Origin: Micromonospora sp. NBC_01740
GTDB taxonomy: Bacteria > Actinomycetota > Actinomycetes > Mycobacteriales > Micromonosporaceae
Direction of reading: 5' to 3'
Assembly: GCF_035920365.1 (NCBI RefSeq)
Contig: NZ_CP109150.1
Coordinates: forward strand, 7,130,001 to 7,194,000
DNA: 64,000 nt
Shown: positions 56,855 to 64,000 of the stretch, one piece after another
Layout of the letters: each line of letters starts with the position of its first letter
Position numbering within the stretch: position 1 is the first letter of the stretch
Translations under genes and position numbers: made by a program
Notes under the pieces: generated by a model
Told to the model about the DNA's origin: nothing
What the model saw: only the letters and a program-made list of their open reading frames with translations
Databases searched by the model: none

Positions 56855-58038
56855 GATGCCTCCGCGAAGGCCACGTCGCTGGCCAGCACGGCGGCACCGG
56901 CGACGCCGGCGCGCGGGCCCAGCTCGGACAGGACGACGGGCAGGTTGCCGGTGGCCAGCGGCAGCGACCGGCGGTAGACGACGCTGCGGATCTCGGCGAG
57001 GAGGATGTGCCCGAGCTGGGCGAGCCCGCCGCCGATCACGATCATCGACGGATTGGTGAAGCTGACCAGCCCGGCCAGGACCCCACCCACCCGCCGACCC
57101 CCGTCGCGGATCAGCTGGATGCACGTCACGTCCCCCTCGACGGCGCCCCCGGCGACGTCCAGCGCGGTCACCGCGCCGCGTGCGGCGAGCCGTTCGGCCA
57201 GCGCCGGCGACACCCCGCTGCGCGCGGCGGCGGTCGCGTCCTTGGCCAGCGCGGCCCCACTGAACAGGGCCTCCAGGCAGCCGATGTTGCCGCAGGAACA
57301 CATCGGGCCCTGCGCGTCGACCTGGATGTGGCCGATGTCCCCGGCGCAGCCGTCGGTGCCCCGGTAGACCTCGCCGCTGAGGTAGATCCCGCACCCTATT
57401 CCGGTGCCGATCTTCACGAAGAGGAAGTCGTCCACGGAGTGGGCGACCCCGCCGTGCCGCTCTCCGATGGCCATGATGTTGACGTCGTTGTCGACCACCG
57501 CCGGGCAGCCGTGCTCGCGGGTGAGCAGCTCGCGCACCGGGAACCGGTCCCACCCGGGCATGATCGGCGGGGAGACCGGCACGCCGTCGCGGAAGCTGAC
57601 CGGGCCGGGCACCCCGATGCCGACGGCGTCGAGCCGCTCGTAGGCGCCGTCCACCCGGGCCTTGTGCAGCAGCTCGTTGACCCGCTGGAGGATCACCTTC
57701 GGGCCGGTGCGGATGTCGGCCGCCTCGGCGTACGCGGCGACCGGCTCCAGCCGGCCGTTGACCACCTCGACGTCGATGGAGCTGGCGCCGAGGTCGACGG
57801 CGGCGAAGCGCAGGCGCGGGCTCAGCTCGACCAGGGTGGAACGGCGACCGCCCCGGGAGGCCGCCAGCCCCGCCTCGGCGACGTAGCCGAGGGCGACGAG
57901 CCGTTCCAGCTCCGCCAGCAGCCGGGGACGGGGCATCTGCAACCGGTCGCCCAGCTCGGCCCGGGACACCGCGCCCTCGTCACGGAGCAGCCGCAGCAGC
58001 CGTACGTGCAGGGGGTCGACCGTCCGCACCGGACTCAC
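56851..58038 (-). CDS. ROK-family transcriptional regulator
   Basis: A 395-aa ROK repressor. N-terminal winged HTH ~10-60 (LLRLLRDEGAVSRAELGDRL), then the sugar-kinase fold: VDLGASSIDVEV, GIGVPGPV, and the zinc motif CSCGNIGCLE. GTG start with a weak AAGAG. First gene of the importer operon, with a palindromic element ~105 bp upstream, so autoregulation with sugar induction is likely. Confidence 0.92.
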   Translation of the reverse strand: MSPVRTVDPLHVRLLRLLRDEGAVSRAELGDRLQMPRPRLLAELERLVALGYVAEAGLAASRGGRRSTLVELSPRLRFAAVDLGASSIDVEVVNGRLEPVAAYAEAADIRTGPKVILQRVNELLHKARVDGAYERLDAVGIGVPGPVSFRDGVPVSPPIMPGWDRFPVRELLTREHGCPAVVDNDVNIMAIGERHGGVAHSVDDFLFVKIGTGIGCGIYLSGEVYRGTDGCAGDIGHIQVDAQGPMCSCGNIGCLEALFSGAALAKDATAAARSGVSPALAERLAARGAVTALDVAGGAVEGDVTCIQLIRDGGRRVGGVLAGLVSFTNPSMIVIGGGLAQLGHILLAEIRSVVYRRSLPLATGNLPVVLSELGPRAGVAGAAVLASDVAFAEAS

Positions 58039-58111
58039 CTCTTCGCGGGCTCGTTCACATCGACGCGATGCCGAGGTGTCGTGCCGACACAGTAGGAGTG
58101 TTCCGTGTCAC

Positions 58112-58164
58112 GTGTCCAGAGCTTCGGCCGATTTGACGCGAACTTTTGTCCGATCGAACAAAAG
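58112..58164 (-). promoter_or_regulatory. probable ROK operator (palindromic core)
   Basis: CTTTTGT-N8-ACAAAAG at 58143-58164 is a perfect inverted repeat, with CGATCG at the centre. The larger 53-bp stretch is repeated upstream of the secreted dehydrogenase gene (42936-42988). Placed before the ROK gene start, it fits an autoregulatory operator. Confidence 0.65.
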
Positions 58165-58214
58165 CATCGGAAGGATCAGGAAAAGCGCGGGGCCCCGGAG
58201 CTGGCGGGAGCACG

Positions 58215-58252
58215 CCGCCGCCCCGCCACCGGGGACGGTGGCGGGGCGGCGG
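58215..58252. terminator. strong hairpin after the YihY-like gene
   Basis: Perfect 16-bp stem (CCGCCGCCCCGCCACC / GGTGGCGGGGCGGCGG) with a GGGGAC loop, 25 bp after the stop of the membrane protein gene on the minus strand; no U tract. Confidence 0.7.
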
Positions 58253-58276
58253 CGGGTGCGGACGGGCGACGCGCGG

Positions 58277-59389
58277 TCAGCTGCGGTTGGCGGCGTTGCG
58301 CTTCTTCTTGAGCTTGCGGTCGTCGCGCAGCTCGACGTACGGCTCCTCGTCCGGGGAGTGGCCCGCCTCGATGGCGCGGCTGCGCTCCAGCTCGGCGTCG
58401 AACTCCGCGCCGAGGAGGATCGCGATGTTGCTCAGCCACAGCCAGATCAGGAAGACGATCACACCGGCGAGCGCCCCGTACGTCTTGTTGTACGAGCCGA
58501 AGTTGCTGACGTAGAGCGCGAACAGGCCCGAGATCACCAACCAGATGACCACCGCCAGCACGCCTCCGGGGCTGACCCAGCGGAAGCCGCCGTGCCGCGC
58601 GTTCGGCGACGCCCAGTAGAGGATTGCGAACATCAGGCTCACCAGGAGCAGCAGCACCGGCCACTTGGCGATGTTCCACACGGTCACCGCCGTGGAGCCC
58701 AGCCCGATCGCCTCCCCGACCTGCTCGGCGAGGCCGCCGGTGAAGACCACGATCACCGCGCTGGCCAGCAGCATCACGCCGATCACCGCGGTCACCCCGA
58801 CGCGGATCGGCAGCGTCTTCCAGATCGGCCGCCCCTCCGGCACGTCGTAGATGGTGTTGGAGGCGCGCATGAACGCGGCGACGTAACCCGACGCCGACCA
58901 GAACGCGGCGAGCAGACCGAGGATCGCGGCGAAGCCGGCGAAGCCGCCGCTCTGCTGCGCCTGGTCGATCGCCCCCTCGACGATCTGCCGGATGCTGTCC
59001 TGCGGGACGACGTCGTTGACCGTCTCCTTGACGCCCTCCGTGGCCCGTGGGCCGAGCAGGCCGAGGATCGAGACCAGCACCAGCAGGCCGGGGAAGATGG
59101 AGAGCACCCCGTAGTACGTCAGCGCCGCCGCCCAGTCGGTCAGGCTGTCGTCCTGGAACTCCCGCACCGTGCGGCGCAGCGCGGCCTTCCAACCGGCGCC
59201 CGGCAGCCCGGTCGGGCTGTCGGGACCCTCGTCGGGCCCGACCGGGCCGCGACCCGGGCGGTGCCGCTCGGCACGAACGGGGTCGGATCCCCGGTCCGCG
59301 CGGCCCGTCCGGCGGTCGCCCACCCGGCCGGCCGCCCCGGAATCGTCGCGGTCGCGTCCGCTGCGGGTGGAGGACTCGTCGGAGGCCAT
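58277..59389 (-). CDS. YihY/BrkB-family membrane protein
   Basis: A 370-aa protein with a ~65-residue charged N-terminal tail, then six hydrophobic helices. TDWAAALTYYGVLSIFPGLL, AFWSASGYVAAFMRASN and GVIVFLIWLWLSNIAILLGAEFDAE are the family signatures. Basic C-terminal tail KLKKKRNAANRS. GAGGAGGGGCG precedes the ATG. Often misnamed ribonuclease BN; no catalytic role is established. Monocistronic. Confidence 0.92.
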   Translation of the reverse strand: MASDESSTRSGRDRDDSGAAGRVGDRRTGRADRGSDPVRAERHRPGRGPVGPDEGPDSPTGLPGAGWKAALRRTVREFQDDSLTDWAAALTYYGVLSIFPGLLVLVSILGLLGPRATEGVKETVNDVVPQDSIRQIVEGAIDQAQQSGGFAGFAAILGLLAAFWSASGYVAAFMRASNTIYDVPEGRPIWKTLPIRVGVTAVIGVMLLASAVIVVFTGGLAEQVGEAIGLGSTAVTVWNIAKWPVLLLLVSLMFAILYWASPNARHGGFRWVSPGGVLAVVIWLVISGLFALYVSNFGSYNKTYGALAGVIVFLIWLWLSNIAILLGAEFDAELERSRAIEAGHSPDEEPYVELRDDRKLKKKRNAANRS

Positions 59390-59453
59390 CGCCCCTCCTC
59401 GTGGTCGGTGTCAGTCCCCCTCGACATGCCCAGGCAGCGGCCACCGTTAACCA

Positions 59454-60254
59454 CTAGCCGTAGAGCAACCTGCCCATCCGGCGCGAGGCGACCAGCAGCC
59501 CCAGGACCATCGCCGCGACCAGGTAGAGCACGTCGAGCACCCACTCCCAGCCGGCCGCGCCCACCGAGACGCCGCGGATGAGGTGCACCGCGCGGTAGAG
59601 CGGCGTCACCTCCACCGCCCAGCGCAGCGCGGCCGGGTAGGCCTCGGCGGGGACGAACGTGCCGGAGAAGAGGAAGAGGGTGAACTGGGCCGCCGACATC
59701 AGGTCGAAGTCGTGCCAGCTGCGCATGAAGGTGGTGATCGCCATGCCCAGCGCGCCGAAGGCGAAGCCGACCAGCACGGCCGCCGGGAAGGCGACCAGCG
59801 CCCGTGCCGCGGTGGTCAACTCCATCACCACCATCACCACCAGGAAGGCGGCCGAGTAAGCGCTGCCGCGCAGCATCGCCCAGAGCAGCTCCCCCAGCGC
59901 GATCTCGAACGGCTGCACCGGGGTGGCGATCACCCCGTCGTACAGCTTCATCTGCTTCATCTTGCCGAAGAAGTTGAAGGTCGTCTCCGACAGCGCGCCG
60001 GACATGGCCGACGACGCGAGCATGGCCGGCGCGACGAACGCCGCGTAGGTGACGACCTCGCCGCCGGGCAGCGTGAGGTCGCCGACCAGCGCGCCGACCC
60101 CGACGCCGATGGAGAGCAGGTAGAGCAGCGGCTCCACGAACCCGGAGACGAGCAGCAGCCAGTAGACGGCCTTCAGGGCCGCGACGTTGCGCTCGGCCAC
60201 GGAGACCGACCGGCGGGACGCGGCGGCCAGCCGGGGCAGGACGAGAGCGACCAC
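59454..60254 (-). CDS. ABC-2 type exporter permease (DrrB-like)
   Basis: A 266-aa permease with six hydrophobic helices. VSGFVEPLLYLLSIGVG, KMKQMKLYDGVIATPVQPFEIALGE and FLFSGTFVPAEAYP are typical ABC2_membrane motifs. GTG at 60254 after AGGAGGAGT. Eleven bp after the second permease, so the two form a heterodimer with the ATPase at 61842. Confidence 0.9.
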   Translation of the reverse strand: MVALVLPRLAAASRRSVSVAERNVAALKAVYWLLLVSGFVEPLLYLLSIGVGVGALVGDLTLPGGEVVTYAAFVAPAMLASSAMSGALSETTFNFFGKMKQMKLYDGVIATPVQPFEIALGELLWAMLRGSAYSAAFLVVMVVMELTTAARALVAFPAAVLVGFAFGALGMAITTFMRSWHDFDLMSAAQFTLFLFSGTFVPAEAYPAALRWAVEVTPLYRAVHLIRGVSVGAAGWEWVLDVLYLVAAMVLGLLVASRRMGRLLYG

Positions 60255-60265
60255 TGCGACTCCTC

Positions 60266-61072
60266 CTAGACGACCAGCCTGCGACGGAACGCGCGCCGGG
60301 CCAGCAGCCAGCCGCCGACCGCCCAGGCCGCGAGGTAGAGCAGGTGACCGGCGACCGACCACTGCGGAGCGACGCCGAGCGCCGCCGCCCGGCACAGGTC
60401 GACGCCGTGCCAGAGCGGGGTCGCGTACGCCAGCCAGCGCAGCGCCAGGGGCAGCGACTCGACGGGGAAGAACACGCCGGCGAAGAGCGTCATCGGGATC
60501 ACCGCGAAGCGGAGCAGCATCGCGAGCCAACTGTCGACGGAGACCACCGACGCGTACGCGAAGGTCGGCGCGGCGACCGCCAGCCCGAGCAGCGCCGTCG
60601 CCGGCAGCGCGGCGAGCGCCCACGGAGAGCGCAGCGCCCCGAACAGGGCTGTCACCAGCAAAAACGCCGCGACGGTGGTGACCACCCGGAACACCACGAA
60701 GGCCAGGTGCCCGCCAAGGATGTCGCCCACCCGCAGCGGCGCCGCGCTCTGCGCGAAGTAGGTCCTGACCCACTGGAAGTTGCCGAACACGGGCCACGTC
60801 GACTCGCTGACGGCCGTCTGCAACGCGGTCGACGCGATCAGGCCGGGCACGATCCAGTCGAGGTAGCTCACCCCGTCGATGCCCTGGTCGATGTAGGAGC
60901 CGACGCCGACGCCGAAGCCGAGGACGGTCAGCACCGGCAACAGGAACGACGAGAAGATCCCCGCCCGCCAGGTGCGCCGGTAGCCGACGAGGTGGTGCGC
61001 CAGCACCGCGAGCGCCGGCACCCGCGGCAACCTCGGGCGCGCGCGTTCCCGCGCCGACTGCGCCACGCTCAC
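60266..61072 (-). CDS. ABC-2 type exporter permease (DrrB-like)
   Basis: A 268-aa permease, six helices: GIFSSFLLPVLTVLGFGVGVG, IVPGLIASTALQTAVSE, FAGVFFPVESLPLALRWLAYATPLWHG. Related to but distinct from the 59454 product. GTG start; no strong RBS. Part of the same export operon. Confidence 0.9.
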   Translation of the reverse strand: MSVAQSARERARPRLPRVPALAVLAHHLVGYRRTWRAGIFSSFLLPVLTVLGFGVGVGSYIDQGIDGVSYLDWIVPGLIASTALQTAVSESTWPVFGNFQWVRTYFAQSAAPLRVGDILGGHLAFVVFRVVTTVAAFLLVTALFGALRSPWALAALPATALLGLAVAAPTFAYASVVSVDSWLAMLLRFAVIPMTLFAGVFFPVESLPLALRWLAYATPLWHGVDLCRAAALGVAPQWSVAGHLLYLAAWAVGGWLLARRAFRRRLVV

Positions 61073-61152
61073 GCGACCACCCCGTCTCGCTCCGCGTCCA
61101 CCACGGCCTTCCTACCTCGCGGGTACGACAGGCCGGCGACTCCGTCGCCCTG

Positions 61153-61695
61153 TCAGCGCTTACGGGCCGCGCGCAGCAGCGCCTGCACCGCGTAGGCGAG
61201 CAGCAGCAGCCCGGTGCCGGTGCCGACGACGAGCCCCGCCGGCACCGCCGAGACGAGCGCGGTGACCAGCCCGGCCACGGCGACGGCGCACACCGCCACC
61301 CCGAGCGGCCACAGCAGCGGGTCGCGCAGCACCGGGACGAGGGGGAAGAAGTGCAGCCCCACGACGGCGCCGACCAGCACCGGGATGAACTCCGACCAGC
61401 CGACGAGGGCGAGCACGACGGCGCCGAGCCCGGCGGCGGCGAACTCGGCCAGGACGATCAGGAGGTAGCGGCGGTCGGCGGCAGAGTCGTGGGTGACGCC
61501 CCCTGCTCCCCGGCTGCGGGCCACGACGACGGCGCCGATCACCGCCGTGACCAGGGCCGCGCCGCTCGCGACCACCAGCAGGGCGCGCAGCGGCTGCTCG
61601 GCGGCCGGCACGCTGAACCAGATCGTCGCGAAGACGCCCAGGTAGAGCGCGGCGAGCCCGGCCTGGCGGCGGGACTGGAACTCCAACTCCGACAT
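61153..61695 (-). CDS. small polytopic membrane protein, unknown
   Basis: A 180-aa protein with five or six hydrophobic helices (AALYLGVFATIWFSV, ALLVVASGAALVTAVIGAVVV, ALVGWSEFIPVLVGAVVGLHFFPL). ATG with GGGGGTGTC upstream. It lies between the exporter ATPase and its permeases on the same strand and may be co-transcribed, but no domain is recognised. Confidence 0.7.
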   Translation of the reverse strand: MSELEFQSRRQAGLAALYLGVFATIWFSVPAAEQPLRALLVVASGAALVTAVIGAVVVARSRGAGGVTHDSAADRRYLLIVLAEFAAAGLGAVVLALVGWSEFIPVLVGAVVGLHFFPLVPVLRDPLLWPLGVAVCAVAVAGLVTALVSAVPAGLVVGTGTGLLLLAYAVQALLRAARKR

Positions 61696-61841
61696 GACAC
61701 CCCCGTGTGCGTCGCCGAGCGGTCGACGTGGCGCCGGCCCGCCGATGCTACGTAACGGCCGGCCCGCCGCACCCACCCGGTCGCGCCGGACGACCGGCAC
61801 CGGATCGCGAACCACCGACGACGAGCGACCGGACGCCCCTG

Positions 61842-62774
61842 TCAGTCGACCAGGGTGCGGCCGGTGAGGTGGAGGAAGACGTCCTCCAGGCTGCTGCGCC
61901 GGACCAGCACGTTGGCCGGGTGCAGCCCCCGCTCGCCGACCTCGGCGACGGCCGCGTCGCCGTCGGGCACGTAGAGCAGGATCCGGTCGGGCAGCACCTC
62001 GACCCGCTCCCCCAGCCCGTCGAGCTTGCCGGCGAACGCCTCCTGTGACTCGGCGGCGAACCGCAGCTCGACGACCTCCCGGGTGGAGTGCCGGTCGATC
62101 AGCGCCCGGGGCGAGCCCTCGGCGACGATCCGCCCGCCGTCCATGACGACCAGGCGGTCGCAGAGCTGCTCCGCCTCGTCCATGTAGTGCGTGGTGAGGA
62201 CCAACGTGACGCCCTGCTGCTTGAGCCGGAACAGCCGCTCCCACACCAGGTGCCGGGCCTGCGGGTCGAGGCCGGTCGTCGGCTCGTCGAGCAGGACGAT
62301 CTCGGGCTCGTTGACCAGCGCGCGGGCGATGGTCAGCCGCCGCTTCATGCCGCCGGAGAGCGGCTCCACCCTGCTGTCGGCCCGCTCGGTGAGCTGGACG
62401 AAGTCGAGCAGCTCGGCGGCGCGCGCCCGGGCCACCCGGCGGGAGATGCCGAAGTAGCGCGCGTAGGTGGTCAGGTTCTCCTGGACGGTCAGCTCGGGAT
62501 CCAGGTTGTCGAGCTGCGGGCAGACGCCGAGGCGGGCCCGGATCGCCGGCCCGTCGCGCACCGGATCCATGCCGAGGATGCGCAGCTCGCCGCCGCTGGG
62601 CGGGGAGGTGCAGCCGATCATCCGCATGGTGGAGGACTTGCCGGCGCCATTGGGCCCGAGGAAGCCGAACGCCTCGCCGGCCCGCACCTCGACGTCGATG
62701 CCGTCGACGGCGGTGAAGTCGCCGAACCGCTTCACCAGCGCCCGCGCCTGGATGAGTGGTGGAGCCGTGGTCAT
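61842..62774 (-). CDS. ABC exporter ATPase (DrrA-like)
   Basis: A 310-aa ATPase: Walker A LGPNGAGKSS, Q-loop VCPQLDNLDPELT, signature LSGGMKRR, Walker B IVLLDEPTTGLDPQ, switch His in THYMDEAEQLCD. The C-terminal ~70 residues (SLEDVFLHLTGRTLVD) are the DrrA/NodI-type extension. It heads the exporter group. The transported compound is unknown; drug or lipid are both possible. Confidence 0.92.
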   Translation of the reverse strand: MTTAPPLIQARALVKRFGDFTAVDGIDVEVRAGEAFGFLGPNGAGKSSTMRMIGCTSPPSGGELRILGMDPVRDGPAIRARLGVCPQLDNLDPELTVQENLTTYARYFGISRRVARARAAELLDFVQLTERADSRVEPLSGGMKRRLTIARALVNEPEIVLLDEPTTGLDPQARHLVWERLFRLKQQGVTLVLTTHYMDEAEQLCDRLVVMDGGRIVAEGSPRALIDRHSTREVVELRFAAESQEAFAGKLDGLGERVEVLPDRILLYVPDGDAAVAEVGERGLHPANVLVRRSSLEDVFLHLTGRTLVD

Positions 62775-63204
62775 CGCCCGACCCTAACCTCCGGATCCGA
62801 CACCTCCCACCGGGCCGGTTCCGACACCCCACCGGGTCCGGGCGGGTCCGTCGCCGGGGTGATAGGGGCCGGGGCGGTAGGGGTACAGGCGCCCTGGTCA
62901 GGGCCCATCCGGCAACGGAGAGCGACGAAAACTACCCTGCGTCATGGCCTGGTGCGGCGCCGACGGCACGGCGACGGCCGCACGCGGGCGGGACGGAAAC
63001 GCGTTGCTACCGGACCAGAGTGGACGCATCGGATACGACCCGCTCCCGGCTTGCCGCATTCTTACCAATCAGGGCGCGCATCCTTCCGCATATCCGGACC
63101 CAATTACAGTCTCTCTGCGTAATCGCGAGTCCCAATTAATTACTGGCTGCAATCATGATCAGCAATGTTCCGCCCGGTATCTAATTCGCGTATCGTGCCC
63201 CCTC
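62775..63204. other. 430-bp divergent intergenic region
   Basis: Lies between divergent ATPase and TRAP permease genes. The right 130 bp are AT-rich (GGTATCTAATTCGCG near 63176-63190) and probably hold the TRAP promoter. No gene or clear riboswitch fold found. Confidence 0.45.
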
Positions 63205-64000
63205 GTGCCACCAGTGCGTTCCTCCGGCGAACCCGCCCCGCAGCCGTCCACCGTGGGCCCCGAGTCCACCCCGGATGGCGGTCCGGTCCCGTTGCCGCCC
63301 GAGACCGACAATCGGTCCGATCCGGACGGTGCCGCGCCCGATCCACGGGAACTCGCCGCGCAGTTCGAGGACGAAAAGCCCGGGCGGGAACTCTCCGGGC
63401 CGATCGGCGTGCTGGTCACCGGAACGACGTTGGCGATCGCGCTGCTCGCCCTCTGGCAGGTGTTCTACCCGCTGCCGCAGGGGAGCAAGTTCTACCTGGT
63501 CATCTTCCTGGCCGGCATCCTGCCGATGGTCTTCCTGGCGTACCCGGCGGATCTGCGCCTGCCCCGGCGGCTGCGCCGCACCGGCGCGACCGGGCCGGAC
63601 GACGCGGTCCCGGCGGAGCGCCCCGGGCGCCGGCGCCCCACCCTGCCGGACTGGATCCTGGCCGGCGCGGCGCTGGTCAGCTGCCTCTACCCGGTGCTGC
63701 CCGTCGACCTGGGCGACGGCGGCGGCGGGTACGACGCCTTCCTCGACCGGCAGGGCCTGCTCGTCGGCGTGGACGTGGCGATGGGCACCGTCCTGCTGCT
63801 CCTGCTGCTGGAGGCGTGCCGGCGCACCACCGGCTGGATCCTGCCGGCCGTCTGCGTGGTCTTCCTCGGCTACGGCTACTACGGCGGGCTGCTGCCCCAG
63901 TCCTGGCCGGTGGCCCACGCCGGCCTCGACTTCGGGCAGATCGTCGACGGCCTCTACAACTCCGACAGCGGCTTCTACGGCACCCCGCTCGACGTCGCGG
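63205..64000 (+). CDS. fused TRAP transporter permease, N-terminal part (runs off window)
   Basis: An open frame from the GTG at 63205 to the window end (265 codons). After a ~65-residue Pro/Glu-rich cytoplasmic stretch come helices TTLAIALLALWQVFYPLPQ, FYLVIFLAGILPMVFLAYP, DWILAGAALVSCLYPVLP and TVLLLLLLEACRRTTGW, then the GLYNSDSGFYGTPLDVA motif of 4TM/12TM fused TRAP permeases. The RBS is poor, so the start may be GTG 63214 or leaderless. Imports organic acids with a binding protein expected beyond the window. Confidence 0.85.
   Translation, partial: MPPVRSSGEPAPQPSTVGPESTPDGGPVPLPPETDNRSDPDGAAPDPRELAAQFEDEKPGRELSGPIGVLVTGTTLAIALLALWQVFYPLPQGSKFYLVIFLAGILPMVFLAYPADLRLPRRLRRTGATGPDDAVPAERPGRRRPTLPDWILAGAALVSCLYPVLPVDLGDGGGGYDAFLDRQGLLVGVDVAMGTVLLLLLLEACRRTTGWILPAVCVVFLGYGYYGGLLPQSWPVAHAGLDFGQIVDGLYNSDSGFYGTPLDVA

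Noticed and set aside
62860..62960. SAM-type riboswitch upstream of the exporter/TRAP genes
   Set aside because: CCGGCAACGG recalls part of actinobacterial SAM elements, but the remaining conserved blocks and stems are absent.
1..64000. CRISPR array
   Set aside because: No regularly spaced direct repeats with unique spacers; the 36-bp repeats at 48281 are coding and contiguous, without spacers.

Overview
The window is high-GC DNA with GTG/TTG starts, many 4-bp ATGA/GTGA gene overlaps, a Tat-like lipoprotein signal and actinobacterial gene families throughout. It fits a filamentous actinomycete chromosome, most likely Micromonosporaceae (Micromonospora-like). This is inference from gene content; there is no rRNA or other marker gene.

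Layout. (1) 213-7127: chromosomal genes for a DUF4173-type membrane protein, a secreted two-repeat protein, a SAM methyltransferase and an overlapping trio of unknown membrane proteins. (2) 7148-30843: an accessory, largely anti-phage type island whose right edge faces the 3' end of a CAT-anticodon tRNA. It holds a P-loop GTPase, divergent from an HTH-methylase-TRD fusion coupled to hsdM and hsdS; a regulatory cassette (GntR, 48-aa CxxC protein, an XRE/TPR gene with an in-frame TGA, three small minus-strand genes); then an AIPR-family gene, hsdR and a Ser/Thr kinase with a C-terminal helical repeat region; then a frameshifted pseudogene and two tandem dynamin-like GTPases with a coupled 58-aa ORF. 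The type I restriction genes are therefore split into two blocks. (3) 31040-36172: two tRNAs, an M16-like protease with a TPR-like partner, an FAD oxidoreductase and a YtxH-like protein. (4) 36223-42698: a sugar isomerase and two large secreted multidomain proteins (ThuA/DUF1080/CBM/ricin and PQQ-type dehydrogenase/PKD/CBM/ricin). (5) 43012-51249: an eight-gene, almost fully overlapping cluster that looks like an actinobacterial version of the ebo metabolite-prenylation/traffic operon (EboA, TatD-like, EboE, UbiA-type prenyltransferase, phosphodiesterase), with a myo-inositol-phosphate-synthase-like enzyme and its own polyprenyl synthase. (6) 51738-58038: a ROK repressor, ribose/galactose-type ABC importer and Gfo/Idh oxidoreductase operon. 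(7) 58277-62774: a YihY/BrkB membrane protein and a DrrAB-like ABC exporter. (8) 63205-end: the start of a fused TRAP transporter permease.

How they fit together. The sugar operon (6) and the secreted enzymes (4) look like one system for oxidising and importing glycosides. A 53-bp sequence with a palindromic core lies upstream of both the ROK gene and the PQQ-dehydrogenase gene, suggesting one regulon. The ebo-like cluster has its own AT-rich promoter and probably builds, prenylates and processes a cyclitol-type molecule. The island combines DNA modification and restriction, an AIPR nuclease-like protein, a kinase and three large GTPases.
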